Assembly (NCBI GenBank): GCA_043421945.1
Contig: JBHOGO010000012.1
Location: 14,173 to 78,172, forward strand
DNA from: Thaumasiovibrio sp043421945
GTDB lineage: Bacteria; Pseudomonadota; Gammaproteobacteria; Enterobacterales; Vibrionaceae
Length of the DNA: 64,000 nucleotides
Direction of reading: 5' to 3'
The notes beneath the pieces are model-generated. The model saw only the letters and a list, made by a program, of their open reading frames with translations. It made no database searches and had not been told where the DNA came from. Positions 1-8,293 of the stretch are shown here, piece after piece. Position 1 is the first letter of the stretch; every line of letters begins with the position of its first letter. Made by a program: the position numbers and the translations under genes.

Positions 1-1
1 T

Positions 2-145
2 GAAAGTTACATCGCGCATTGGTTAACAGCCTTGCGCAATGATAAACGTTACCTATTTAAAGCAGCTGCCGCTGCCAGCAAAGCGCATCAATATATTGTT
101 TCAACTTGTGAGCAAAATACCACGCTCATGGCTTGCACAGCATAA
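2..145 (+). CDS. ArdC-like antirestriction protein, C-terminal end only
   Basis: Only the last 47 codons lie in the window, so the start is off the left edge. The peptide runs ESYIAHWLTALRNDKRYLFK, then an Ala-rich helix (AAAAASKAHQYIV). That matches the usual C-terminus of ArdC-type zincin-like antirestriction proteins, which carry a W-x-x-x-L-x-x-D-x-R...A-A-x-x-A-x-x-A pattern. ArdC proteins bind single-stranded DNA and protect incoming conjugated DNA from host restriction. The position beside a transfer region fits that role. The catalytic HExxH part is not visible, so function rests on the tail alone. Confidence 0.7.
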   Translation, partial: ESYIAHWLTALRNDKRYLFKAAAAASKAHQYIVSTCEQNTTLMACTA

Positions 146-157
146 GGAAATAGCACT

Positions 158-475
158 ATGTCAGTCTGTTTAACACAACAACTCACCGCGTATCAACATC
201 GTTATTATTCATTGGATGCACGACTATTTTCTGTTCAATACCGTGATAGCCTTGGAAAGAAAATTGGCACTTATTCTGGTAGTGGTCAGGGCTTCGTGAT
301 CATTGATAAACTCACCGATAAAGTGGTTGCCATGAGCTATGCCAATGATGGTGTGACTATCGAGCAACAACGAAATAATCAAATCACGCCCAAAGCGGGG
401 CAAATATTATGGCAGTCAGTATCAAAATACTGCGTCAGGGTTAACTTTGCGCAATGGCAAGCTCGCCTATTTTAA
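158..475 (+). CDS. Hypothetical 105-aa protein downstream of ArdC
   Basis: Starts 12 bases after the ArdC-like stop and ends just before a terminator hairpin, so the two probably share a transcript. The protein has no signal peptide or membrane segment. It is rich in beta-prone stretches (FSVQYRDSLGKKIGTYSGSG, GFVIIDKLTDKVVAMSYAND). I do not recognise the family. It is probably an accessory gene of the conjugative backbone, perhaps acting on entry into a new host as antirestriction genes do, but that is only inference from position. Confidence 0.6.
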   Translation: MSVCLTQQLTAYQHRYYSLDARLFSVQYRDSLGKKIGTYSGSGQGFVIIDKLTDKVVAMSYANDGVTIEQQRNNQITPKAGQILWQSVSKYCVRVNFAQWQARLF

Positions 476-510
476 TGATGACCTCGTTTAGTTTTATTCT
501 ATTTGATCAT

Positions 511-537
511 GCCTTGCGAAAGCAGGGCTTTTTTTAT
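511..537 (+). terminator. Rho-independent terminator after the ArdC-like operon
   Basis: CCTTGC-gaaa-GCAGGG forms a short stem (one G-T pair) followed by seven T residues. It lies 36 bases after the stop codon at 475 and before the transglycosylase gene. Confidence 0.65.
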
Positions 538-619
538 GGTGTTGATACCAAAATACCATCACGCCACTGTATGCATTCATGTTAATATTGTGAGCGTGGC
601 TTTTGTGGAGATGTATTCA

Positions 620-1066
620 ATGAAGCATTCTATTGGGTTTCTTGTATTGCTGTCATCGTGCCAAGTGCATAGCTTTTGTTTTGACGATGCTGGCGCGTAT
701 TACAATGTTGATCCACTCCTCTTAAAATCTATTGCCACGGTGGAAAGTCGTTTGCGACCAAATGCAACGAATGAGAACCACGATCAATCCGGCCAAGTGA
801 TCAGCACTGACTACGGCATTATGCAAATTAATTCGACATGGTTTCCACGGCTACGTGATTTTGATGTGAATGCCCAACGGCTACTTGATGATCCCTGTTT
901 TAATATTCATATAGGCGCGTGGGTATTATCGAGTAACTTTTCGAGTCACGGTTATAACTGGAATAGTGTCGGGGCTTATAACGCAGGTTTCTCAGCAAAA
1001 ACGGCAACCGCAAGACAGAGCTACATTAAAAAAGTACAGTCCGTGTATTACGGAATGCACCGCTAA
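620..1066 (+). CDS. Lytic transglycosylase, VirB1/F orf169-like
   Basis: A 148-aa secreted SLT-domain protein that would cleave peptidoglycan so the conjugation channel can cross the cell wall. The ATG at 620 is chosen because GGAG sits 9 bases upstream and the protein then opens with a signal peptide (MKHSIGFLVLLSSCQVHSFC). The ATG at 611 abuts that GGAG and the 503 start is far upstream. The SLT core is visible: Y-x-V-D-P-L-L-L-K-S-I-A-x-V-E-S-R with the catalytic Glu, then DYGIMQINSTWF, then SVGAYNAGF. In F-type plasmids the transglycosylase gene lies just before oriT. The same order holds here once the 14.4-kb insertion is removed. Confidence 0.85.
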   Translation: MKHSIGFLVLLSSCQVHSFCFDDAGAYYNVDPLLLKSIATVESRLRPNATNENHDQSGQVISTDYGIMQINSTWFPRLRDFDVNAQRLLDDPCFNIHIGAWVLSSNFSSHGYNWNSVGAYNAGFSAKTATARQSYIKKVQSVYYGMHR

Positions 1067-1086
1067 TCCTCTTCGCTTGGCGGTGA

Positions 1087-1281
1087 GCCTTCATCGCCTT
1101 TCTGATCGCCTTCCCTTGTCAAAGCTCCTTTAAACATGCTCTTACTTGCTCATTCAGATCGGCTAACGATGCTCTGCGCATTCACCGAGGTTCGTTTGGT
1201 GGGATAAAAAACCAAGTGCAAACGGGTCGCATTGTGGTATTGGTGGGTCAAGTGATTCTAGAAGCTGACACCCCACGCTAA
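1087..1281 (+). pseudogene. Possible gene 3' end abutting the 45-bp repeat
   Basis: This 64-codon open frame has no convincing start. It reads ...LRIHRGSFGGIKNQVQTGRI and ends with a TAA inside the left 45-bp repeat. It has the look of a gene 3' end with the integration site covering its last codons, as is common for tyrosine-recombinase targets. I do not recognise the family. It could also be chance, because the upstream part is low-complexity hydrophobic. Confidence 0.3.
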
Positions 1282-1310
1282 GTTGAGGTCTCAACTTAAT
1301 GGTTGTCTGT
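1266..1310 (+). repeat. 45-bp direct repeat, left copy (putative attL)
   Basis: Identical base for base to 15654-15698. Its centre is the near-palindrome TAAGTTGAGGTCTCAACTTA, with 9-bp arms and a 2-bp spacer, typical of a pair of recombinase binding arms. Two tyrosine recombinase genes begin about 120 bases to its right. Confidence 0.85.
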
Positions 1311-1432
1311 AAGAATAATGTATTAAAAACATGTGGTTACATTGATGAGTGATATATCAGTAATTGTCGGGGGACGCAAAAAACGCCGCAAAAAAACGGT
1401 GGATTTGCCCCGAAATAGTAAGAGGTAACACC

Positions 1433-2539
1433 ATGCCAGAAATCCATTTGACCCCCGCCACGGTCGCGCGATTGGCAACGCCCGTGACACAAATAGACTA
1501 TACCGACCAACGCTGTCCCGCGCTATATCTGCGGCTCTATCCGTCAGGGAGGCGTACTTATTTTGTTCGCGTTCAGCATCAAGGGCTACGTCAAACCATC
1601 AATCTGGGCAGTGAGTTGTCCGTTCAGGCGGCAAGGCGTGCTGCTGAGAAGGCGGTAGGGGAGGTGCGTGCGATTGCTCCTATTTCGTATCCGTCGGTGT
1701 CATTATCCGAGTTTTCAGTGCGCTTTTTTGAGGAATACGGGCGGTATTGGAAGTCGTCAACGTTAACGTTGAATCGACGCGGTTTTGTTCGTCATGTTGA
1801 GCCGATATTGGGTGAGATGGTTGTGGCGAAGCTCGACCGTAACCATATTGAACGTTGGTTTGCAGGGATGGTGAAACACAAAGCGTTCGCGAACAATCTA
1901 CTCGCGCTGCTCTCTGGGATGATGCAGTATGCCGAGAAAGTTGGGGTACGCCACGGGAATCCCTGCAAAGGCTTTCGTCGTTATCGGCTGACCAACAAAG
2001 AGCGCTACTTAACCCACGAAGAGTTGCAGCGCTTATGGGCGCTGTCGGAGGGGGTTGCGCTGCTTTACCCTGTGGAGGTGAGCGTGATCCAATTGTTGAT
2101 TGCGACGGGATGCCGTGTGAACGAAATCTGCTCGTTGCAGTGGCAAGCGTACCGTGAGGGGCACTGTTATTTGCAAGACAGTAAGACGGGGGCGAAAACC
2201 GTTTACCTTTCGTCATGGGGGCGGGGCATGTTGGAGGCGCTTCCTTCTAAAGGGCGCTATGTCTTTGGAGGCGATCACCCGATCCATGTTAGTCAGGTGG
2301 GGAGGGTCTGGACACAGTTGCGCGACCTTGCCGATTTGTCGGGGGTGAGGTTACATGACTTGCGGCATACCTATGCCAGTCTTGCTATCCAGCATCAGAT
2401 GGACTTAGTGGTGATCGGGCAGTTGTTAGGGCATTGCGATCCGACGACCACCCTCAAGTATGCCCATCTTGGCAAAGAGGATGTGCAAGAGGCTGCCGAG
2501 GAAGTGTCAGGGCTCATTGCGAAGGGGATGCGCTCATGA
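1433..2539 (+). CDS. Tyrosine recombinase/integrase 1
   Basis: A 368-aa site-specific recombinase, probably catalysing integration and excision of the 14.4-kb element at the 45-bp repeats. The ATG at 1433 is preferred over the TTG at 1364: AGAGGT lies just upstream and the family's N-terminal domain begins there. An N-terminal DUF4102-like region (LYLRLYPSGRRTYFVRVQ) is followed by a SAM-like core-binding domain. The catalytic domain keeps its residues: Arg in TGCRVNEI, H-x-x-R in LHDLRHTYAS, His in GHCDPTT and Tyr in LKYAHL. The gene overlaps integrase 2 by four bases (ATGA), so the two are probably translationally coupled and used together. Confidence 0.9.
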   Translation: MPEIHLTPATVARLATPVTQIDYTDQRCPALYLRLYPSGRRTYFVRVQHQGLRQTINLGSELSVQAARRAAEKAVGEVRAIAPISYPSVSLSEFSVRFFEEYGRYWKSSTLTLNRRGFVRHVEPILGEMVVAKLDRNHIERWFAGMVKHKAFANNLLALLSGMMQYAEKVGVRHGNPCKGFRRYRLTNKERYLTHEELQRLWALSEGVALLYPVEVSVIQLLIATGCRVNEICSLQWQAYREGHCYLQDSKTGAKTVYLSSWGRGMLEALPSKGRYVFGGDHPIHVSQVGRVWTQLRDLADLSGVRLHDLRHTYASLAIQHQMDLVVIGQLLGHCDPTTTLKYAHLGKEDVQEAAEEVSGLIAKGMRS

Positions 2540-3987
2540 TGCGGTTTACACAACAAGGTGTGCGTCAACTGCCGACCCAAAAACGGGCGTATGTGGTGTG
2601 GGATATGGTGCAAGTCGGTCTAGGGCTGCGAGTTTATCCTGACGGACGTCGTGAATACTTGGTCAAGTCGCTGACGGAGCAAGGTGAAATGCAACGTATC
2701 GGGGGCGTTGAGTTGTTGAGTGTTAAGGCGGCGCGTGAAACGGTACGTGCCCTCTTCCAGCAGGGTGTCCCCGCGATTCGCTCATCGCCGCGATTTGATG
2801 TGTTCATCGCTCAATCATGGCAATCCGAGGTTGCAGCGCACTGGAAGCCCACGACACAATTGACGGTGGATTCAGCGATGAAAAATCGGTTGCTGCCTAC
2901 GTTTGGTCAATACCCGCTTCATCTTATCACTCATGCGCAGGTGCTGGCGTGGTTTAATACGGTTAGCCATGATTATCCCGGCGGGGCAAATCGAAACCTT
3001 GAGGTGTTATCATCGGTATTTCGTCATGCGGTGATGTTGGGGCATTGCGATGAAAATCCCGCATTGGGTATACGAAAAAATCGCCGTCGTCAGATCACCC
3101 GCTTCTTGAGTTTAAAAGAGATCGGGCGGTTGAACGCGGTACTCGACCAACGCTGCTTGGAGAGTCAGAAAGCGCAGCAGTGCAGTGATATTATTCGGTT
3201 GTTATTGCTGACAGGTTGCCGTCTGTCGGAGATCGCGATGTTGACGCAAAACGAGGTCGTGGGGGATGAATTGCATCTCGCTGACAGTAAAACGGGGGCG
3301 AGAGTGGTTGCTTTAGGCCAAGCGGCGAGCGCTATTTTATGCCGATATACGCGACAGGGTCACTTATTTCCGATGAATAAGGGAGCATCCGTCTATGTGG
3401 TGAATGTGTTTTGGCAGGGGGTGCGCCGTGAAGCGGGGTTAGAGGATGTACGACTGCATGATTTACGGCATACCTTTGCGAGCTATGCCGTGAAGGCGGG
3501 GTATACCTTACCGATGGTGGGGCGGCTATTAGGGCATAAACGGCTATCGTCGACGTTGCGTTATACCCACGTCAGTGATCGACGGGTGGAGGCTGCCGCA
3601 GAGCGAATGGGAAATATTATTTCTCAGATAGTGACGCCGCCGCATAAGCCTTCTGAAAAATGCATCACCGTGACGTTGACGCCTAAAGCGCACGCGACAT
3701 TGGTTAATGAGGCAGCGAGTGTGCAATTGAGTCCAGCGGAGTGGGCAAGCAGGGAGCTACGCAGTAGCGCTAAAATCACCCTGATGCGTCCTGTGTTGCG
3801 CTCAACGTCCATGGAGGGGAGTGAGTTAGAGCTCACGTCAGAGAGTGAAACAGCGGTGTTGGTCACACTGTCAGCGGCAGAGTATGGGGTCTATCGACGG
3901 CTAGCCGAGAGAGCGGCACTGTCGTTGGAGGCATGTTGTCGGCAATGGCTGTTGAGCAGTTTGATGTTGGCGTCGTTCGGTCATTAA
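2536..3987 (+). CDS. Tyrosine recombinase/integrase 2 with C-terminal extension
   Basis: A 483-aa recombinase. The ATG at 2536 overlaps the stop of integrase 1, which argues against the longer frame starting at 2434. The catalytic set is complete: TGCRLSEI, LHDLRHTFAS, GHKRLSST and LRYTHVSD. After the catalytic domain (about residue 360) there is a tail of roughly 120 residues with two similar Thr/Leu-rich segments. Each begins with a beta strand and an SxAE motif (VTLTPKAHATLV...LSPAEWA and VTLSAAEYGVYRRL). This looks like a small internal duplication not usual for integrases. It may be a DNA-binding or partner-binding add-on, but its role is unknown. Confidence 0.88.
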   Translation: MMRFTQQGVRQLPTQKRAYVVWDMVQVGLGLRVYPDGRREYLVKSLTEQGEMQRIGGVELLSVKAARETVRALFQQGVPAIRSSPRFDVFIAQSWQSEVAAHWKPTTQLTVDSAMKNRLLPTFGQYPLHLITHAQVLAWFNTVSHDYPGGANRNLEVLSSVFRHAVMLGHCDENPALGIRKNRRRQITRFLSLKEIGRLNAVLDQRCLESQKAQQCSDIIRLLLLTGCRLSEIAMLTQNEVVGDELHLADSKTGARVVALGQAASAILCRYTRQGHLFPMNKGASVYVVNVFWQGVRREAGLEDVRLHDLRHTFASYAVKAGYTLPMVGRLLGHKRLSSTLRYTHVSDRRVEAAAERMGNIISQIVTPPHKPSEKCITVTLTPKAHATLVNEAASVQLSPAEWASRELRSSAKITLMRPVLRSTSMEGSELELTSESETAVLVTLSAAEYGVYRRLAERAALSLEACCRQWLLSSLMLASFGH

Positions 3988-4184
3988 GGCGGTTTATTGT
4001 GGTAAACTGAGTAAGGAGCGCATATCATCATCCGTGATTTAGTTGTATTTACTAATAGTATATTTCCGTGAGGCTGTGTGTTGCTGCCCACACAGGGAAA
4101 TTTGCTTTAATATGCGGTATAGGTGTGCTAATTATGAACTGATTTCATAACCTGAGTCTTTTAAAGCTAATTTGATAAAACCAC

Positions 4185-4215
4185 TTGACCCACAGGTCAG
4201 TAACGCTACTATATA
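4185..4215 (+). promoter_or_regulatory. Putative promoter with overlapping operator
   Basis: TTGACC (4185-4190) resembles a -35 box and an A/T-rich TACTATATA run (4207-4215) resembles a -10. The -35 lies in a small inverted repeat, TGACC-caca-GGTCA, that could be a repressor site. It would start a leader of about 140 bases before the hairpin at 4340. Confidence 0.4.
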
Positions 4216-4339
4216 CGTATATAGCTTATATGAACTATATAACGATGCAGCAGACATGCTTTTGCATGACATCGCGTAACCTTTCGAGGTCGAGGCAGTG
4301 CCCGGTAATGACGTTCTGAATCCAAGCTTGTTCTTGGCG

Positions 4340-4366
4340 AGGCTCCCTAGATGGAGCCTTTGTTAT
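4340..4366 (+). terminator. Terminator-like hairpin in the leader of the 4395 gene
   Basis: AGGCTCC-ctagat-GGAGCCT followed by TTGTT forms a strong hairpin 30 bases before the next start codon. With the promoter at 4185 this could end a small RNA of about 140 nt or act as an attenuator for the gene at 4395. Confidence 0.5.
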
Positions 4367-4394
4367 TTCTGGGAAAAGGAAAAGTTCATCATAT

Positions 4395-4943
4395 ATGGCA
4401 AAACCGCTATTCAATCTACCTGATCGTGCTGTTCAGCAGTGGAAACTCTTCCAGCTCGACGGAAGATCTTTCGATTTAAGCCATCTCGACGCTCAAAAAC
4501 TTATATTCAAGCACCCTAAGCGAAACGAACAATACACATTGTTTTTCACTTTTTCACATCATGTATTTACACGTAGCATCAAAGATGGTGAGCTGCCAGA
4601 ATCAGAAGAAATATACCCTTATCCAGTCGATAAACGAGTATTCGACGAAACACGTCATCGGTTATCGATACACTTACCGCATATAGTTGAAACCTTGCCG
4701 GAGCAATTTTGCTACCACGGTGGCTACAGTCGATATTGTAGTTGTAAACTCAAGAGCGATGATGGTACTGAAGTTAATTATCAGGTTGTTTATCGTGTTT
4801 GGAAGGAGCGAGGGAAAATGCGATTCCATATTGAAAGCGCATACCCATTGTGTGAGCCGCTTGGTCGAGTAAAAAAGGTCGATTTTTGGGTTATATGCCA
4901 CAATTTACTGCGCAACAAAAAGCTGCCGGAGCCTGCAATCTAG
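4395..4943 (+). CDS. Hypothetical 182-aa protein
   Basis: Start ATG lies after GGAAAAGGAAAAG. The protein is soluble, basic at the C-terminus, and carries a Y-C-S-C pair (SRYCSCKL) plus aromatic-rich strands. I do not recognise the family. It is first in line behind a promoter and terminator-like hairpin, so its expression may be attenuated. It belongs to the cargo of the 14.4-kb element. Confidence 0.6.
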   Translation: MAKPLFNLPDRAVQQWKLFQLDGRSFDLSHLDAQKLIFKHPKRNEQYTLFFTFSHHVFTRSIKDGELPESEEIYPYPVDKRVFDETRHRLSIHLPHIVETLPEQFCYHGGYSRYCSCKLKSDDGTEVNYQVVYRVWKERGKMRFHIESAYPLCEPLGRVKKVDFWVICHNLLRNKKLPEPAI

Positions 4944-5061
4944 CATCGCAAGCATAAAAATTTATAGACTGAGCTTTTGATCTATGTGTGGATTAATCAT
5001 AATGAAAGTCGCTATTAGATAAAGTAATTATCGCTTAAGAAATAATAAAAGGAGTTAGTTG

Positions 5062-5625
5062 ATGGCTATTTCTAAAGCCGTGTTAAGAGGATCGTTTTTT
5101 GCCGTTCTCATTATTGGTACTGCCCATAATGTAATTGCGAGTGAGGGTTCAAATGTTAGCTCGTCCGTAAATCATCATATTGGCGCTGAGTTCGGTGATA
5201 AAAATGTAGTGCTCTCTTATACGAGCTATAATAGCGGTTTATATGCCACTCTTCGTTTTGATTCTAATAAATATGAGTTAGATAACAGAGTTTCAGTCTG
5301 CAATGATGGTGGAATATCAGGTTCCACAGGGAGTGGGACATGCTCAGGACACGGAGGTGTATCTCATACGCGTAATGAGGTTAGTGATCGTGTTGGTGGT
5401 AGCGTTGGCTATATGTGGAATGCTATTGATAATATCTATTTTGGGGGAGGGATCGCGTATGGTTTCTATGGGACTGAAGTTAACGTCGGTAGTTCTACCC
5501 ATGGCGATGGTTATATAAATGTTGAAGGTCGTGCCGCTTATCGGCTTACTGAGCGTTTCTCCGTGGTTTCTACCTATGAGGGCGAGGGTAGCGTTTTCAC
5601 ATTTGGAGCCACTTATGGTTTCTGA
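5062..5625 (+). CDS. Small outer-membrane beta-barrel-like protein
   Basis: A 187-aa exported protein. The ATG at 5062 has GGAG 7 bases upstream and is preferred to the TTG just before it. A signal peptide (SFFAVLIIGTAHNVIASEG) is followed by alternating hydrophobic/polar strands, Gly- and Ser-rich turns, and a terminal aromatic residue (FTFGATYGF). That is the usual ending of an outer-membrane barrel recognised by BAM. The general look is OmpA/OmpX-like with about eight strands. A Cys-containing Gly-rich loop (about residues 80-105) would face outside. Possible roles are phage or complement shielding, or surface exclusion; none is shown. Confidence 0.65.
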   Translation: MAISKAVLRGSFFAVLIIGTAHNVIASEGSNVSSSVNHHIGAEFGDKNVVLSYTSYNSGLYATLRFDSNKYELDNRVSVCNDGGISGSTGSGTCSGHGGVSHTRNEVSDRVGGSVGYMWNAIDNIYFGGGIAYGFYGTEVNVGSSTHGDGYINVEGRAAYRLTERFSVVSTYEGEGSVFTFGATYGF

Positions 5626-5800
5626 TACTTCTTTTTTTTAATTAGTTAGATACCGTTCAAATTGTCGGGAAGAAGAAAAGCTTCTTTCAGAACCCGATAC
5701 ACCAGAACTATAAACACTTTTTAGCAACGATGAGTCTTCTGGACTTTTTACCTGAAAACCATATGAGATCTTTAGTGGTGACGCAGATTTTAAAACCGCA

Positions 5801-6055
5801 TTGCCAGAAGGCGTCGTTTACCTAGATGGGAGCGTTGATTTCGTTGCCTCGATGAACTTTGAGAAACAGGACAATGATGATACATGCAAGACAATAGGGC
5901 GAATTGTGGTTGGTCAGTTTCCTCAGAATGAAGAAACTGACCGAATGCATCTGGCTAATGTGAAGCGGAAGAGGAAAGAGCAAGTGTTGGGAATGATCTT
6001 AAACGCTTGTTATATTGATGGAAAGCCATTCTTTCTTGATATACAATCACGATAA
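5801..6055 (+). CDS. Short hypothetical protein or gene remnant
   Basis: The 84-aa frame starts at a TTG without a clear ribosome site. The frame stays open upstream to a TGA at 5753, which suggests a gene that has lost its 5' end. The peptide (SVDFVASMNFEKQDNDDT...) is not recognised. The region from 5626 to 5800 holds nothing else I can support. Confidence 0.25.
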   Translation: MPEGVVYLDGSVDFVASMNFEKQDNDDTCKTIGRIVVGQFPQNEETDRMHLANVKRKRKEQVLGMILNACYIDGKPFFLDIQSR

Positions 6056-6085
6056 GCCACACCAACTCTATTAGGAAACTTGGTA

Positions 6086-6448
6086 ATGTCATTAGTCACT
6101 TTAAGCATGCGTTATAAGAAACAAGCTAACAACGGCTCTGGCTTTAAGAAAGACCTAGATGAATCTCTACAAACTCTAAAAGCTTATGGTTATATACTAA
6201 CCACTAGTCAGGAGAGTTATATTACAACCCAAAATTCATGTAATGTAGAGATTAGCGATCCAGTTAAAAAACGTAGAGCAAGTGGTGTAATCTCAAAGCT
6301 GATCCCTACAAAGCTTAGTGAGTCAGGTATGCAACGATTTACAATCGAATTTTCAGAATTACAAGAAGTAAAATTTACTCCAGAGGACTTTTCTAAACAC
6401 AGAAAAGGTGTAAAAGTACATGATAAAAGTGGCATAGAAATAAAATAA
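6086..6448 (+). CDS. Hypothetical 120-aa protein, possibly a replication-protein remnant
   Basis: ATG at 6086, 30 bases after the previous frame. The opening (MSLVTLSMRYKKQANNGSGF, then a helix ending LKAYGYI) resembles the C-terminal part of plasmid initiator proteins, where a helix is followed by 'YGxI'. The match is too short to be sure. The C-terminus is basic (SKHRKGVKVHDKSGIEIK). Either a small gene or a decayed one. Confidence 0.35.
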   Translation: MSLVTLSMRYKKQANNGSGFKKDLDESLQTLKAYGYILTTSQESYITTQNSCNVEISDPVKKRRASGVISKLIPTKLSESGMQRFTIEFSELQEVKFTPEDFSKHRKGVKVHDKSGIEIK

Positions 6449-6560
6449 ATATAACGCTCTATTTAGGTTATGCAGCACAATACCGAAGCTGCCGCATACT
6501 GCCTTAAACCTAAACCAACGCATAATAAAAATACCATGCGTTGCAAATCCCACGCTAAGT
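6447..6560 (-). other. attC-like recombination site after the HEPN gene (minus orientation)
   Basis: Read on the minus strand, the HEPN stop is followed by CAACGCATGG, a T-rich spacer, ATGCGTTGG, TTTAGGTTTAAGG and a TTCGGT motif, ending AGAGCGTTATA. The same order of blocks occurs in the site at 11678-11806, a Vibrio-type long attC. The arms TTTAGGTT/AACCTAAA pair. So the PIN/HEPN pair was probably a gene cassette in reverse orientation. Confidence 0.55.
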
Positions 6561-7229
6561 ATATGAGTCCTGCACATCTTTAAGCAAAGCTTCAAGTAGC
6601 TCTATTACAGCACCAATATCAGCTATTACTTGAGCATGCAACAAGACTGGATTACTTTTACTAAACTCATGAATATACCTAGGAGTACAATCTATAACGT
6701 TTTTCTCTTTATCAATGGTGTAGGGGATAAGATATGGTGGTATCCGATGAGCTGTTGGATCTCTAAAGCCTTTAATATGTTCATGCCAATTTTGAAACTC
6801 TGTAACCTTCTGAGATAGATTGTACGTGATATGTTTTTTAAATTTCCTTTTACCAAATATGCCAATATTAAATTTAAACTTATCTAGATCTTCAGATTCA
6901 TCTAACTTGTGATGGTACGCTAAAAACCAAGCAATATTGTCACTAATTCCTGAGCAATTAACAAGAAAGGCGTGCAAATACACATTACCTTGAGGCAATA
7001 CATCATTGGTCAATACATTATTCTCTGGGGATAATGTATCAAAAAAGAAGTTGAGGCAGTATTTTAACGTACTGACTCTTCGGCATATACCATAAACAGT
7101 ATGCTCATATAAATCGGAAGCCATTTCTGCCGATAATACTAGAAAACTTTCTTGAATTTCTTTGAGTTGTTCGTTATATAAAAGTCGTAACTTATAAAGC
7201 TCTTCTAATTGTTCTTCACTATAAATCAT
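6555..7229 (-). CDS. HEPN-like protein
   Basis: A 224-aa mostly helical protein. It has an R-x4-H motif (RDPTAH, R156 to H161), the catalytic signature of HEPN ribonucleases, in a helical context. HEPN proteins act in toxin-antitoxin and abortive phage-defence systems. The gene starts 71 bases after the stop of the PIN-like gene on the same strand with no attC between them, so the pair probably shares one transcript and one cassette. HEPN assignment rests on the motif and helical composition only. Confidence 0.45.
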   Translation of the reverse strand: MIYSEEQLEELYKLRLLYNEQLKEIQESFLVLSAEMASDLYEHTVYGICRRVSTLKYCLNFFFDTLSPENNVLTNDVLPQGNVYLHAFLVNCSGISDNIAWFLAYHHKLDESEDLDKFKFNIGIFGKRKFKKHITYNLSQKVTEFQNWHEHIKGFRDPTAHRIPPYLIPYTIDKEKNVIDCTPRYIHEFSKSNPVLLHAQVIADIGAVIELLEALLKDVQDSYT

Positions 7230-7300
7230 ATACTATCCTAACCTATCTGACGCTTTTAGGCTGTTTTATGAGGTTTGTCATGCAACACCTACAAAGTCTA

Positions 7301-8293
7301 TCAAGCTTTAGGTTTTATCACGTTAAAATGTATAATCTGAGTAGTAGCCCCAGTATATTCATATGCAGCGGCTGCTTTTTTTACTAATCCTTCATCTCGA
7401 CATAAAAGAAAGTGGCAAAATGTAGCAATTCCTGCATGCGTCATATCACTAGAAGAACGAACAAATCCTCTTGTGTTCTTCATATCAGTATCTCGATAAT
7501 AACCTAAAAAATTCAGCTGATGATAAAGTCCATTGACTTTTTCTGATAAAGTTTTAACTCTATCAGGCTTAGCCTCAAAAGGCTGGCACTTTACTCCAAA
7601 GAATACATCTATATCTAATTCTAAATCCGGAATTGAGTCCTGAACAGCACTAAATACTTTTTTAACGACTTGCGGTGGCTTAATGTTTTTTAATACCTTT
7701 GCACCTAAACCCGTCACCTCTTCAAATTGTTTCATTGGTGAACTATCGAGAGTATCCATTTGCTCACTAATATACTGCTGCTGTGCTTCAAGTAATGAAG
7801 GTAGTTGCTTAATTGCATCTTTCATTTCAGTTGTCAAAGACTCGTGTGAACCAAACTCTTCAAGTGAACTGTCAATGATTTGTTTTAGCTCATCATTTCC
7901 ATTTTTTATAATTTCGGAGTAGGATTCATTTTTTCTTCCTCCATAAAACTTCTCAAGTATAGAACTTAACCCATATCCATATTCTGGCATTGGCTCGTAA
8001 TTTTCAATAAAATTATTCCAAATAGTAAGTGCATCGTTATTACTTACCAGTGCTTTCCCAGTAGGAAAATTGTTTTCATAAGTTGGTTCAATATACTTTG
8101 CTTTTAGCTCAACCAATAGAGAAATAAATTCAAGCTCAGATCCTACTGACCTTTTAATTTCTTTTAGGCTTTCATGAGAATAAATTGGTGTTATTTGATT
8201 TGTTATCATCAACTTCCTGATATCAAACGGATCACCTTTTCGAATTGAGTCCAGTATATTGTGATCTAAATACCCTAATATTTCTTCAGTCAT
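7301..8293 (-). CDS. PIN-like nuclease-domain protein
   Basis: A 330-aa protein. The N-terminus (GYLDHNILDSIRKG...IYSHESLKEIKRS) has an Asp after a hydrophobic strand and a Glu in the next helix. The C-terminus has SSSDMTHAGIATFCHFLLCRDEGLVKKAAAAY. Together D10, E41 or E45, D283 and D300 form the acidic pattern of PIN-like metal nucleases. A long helical insert separates the two halves (about residues 110-230). PIN-domain proteins usually cut RNA. It is the first gene of a minus-strand pair with the HEPN-like gene. A defence or toxin-antitoxin role is inferred, not shown. Confidence 0.5.
   Translation of the reverse strand: MTEEILGYLDHNILDSIRKGDPFDIRKLMITNQITPIYSHESLKEIKRSVGSELEFISLLVELKAKYIEPTYENNFPTGKALVSNNDALTIWNNFIENYEPMPEYGYGLSSILEKFYGGRKNESYSEIIKNGNDELKQIIDSSLEEFGSHESLTTEMKDAIKQLPSLLEAQQQYISEQMDTLDSSPMKQFEEVTGLGAKVLKNIKPPQVVKKVFSAVQDSIPDLELDIDVFFGVKCQPFEAKPDRVKTLSEKVNGLYHQLNFLGYYRDTDMKNTRGFVRSSSDMTHAGIATFCHFLLCRDEGLVKKAAAAYEYTGATTQIIHFNVIKPKA

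Noticed and set aside
1680..2216. 178-aa minus-strand open frame inside integrase 1
   Set aside because: Antisense to a clear integrase with full catalytic motifs; composition is typical of a shadow frame.
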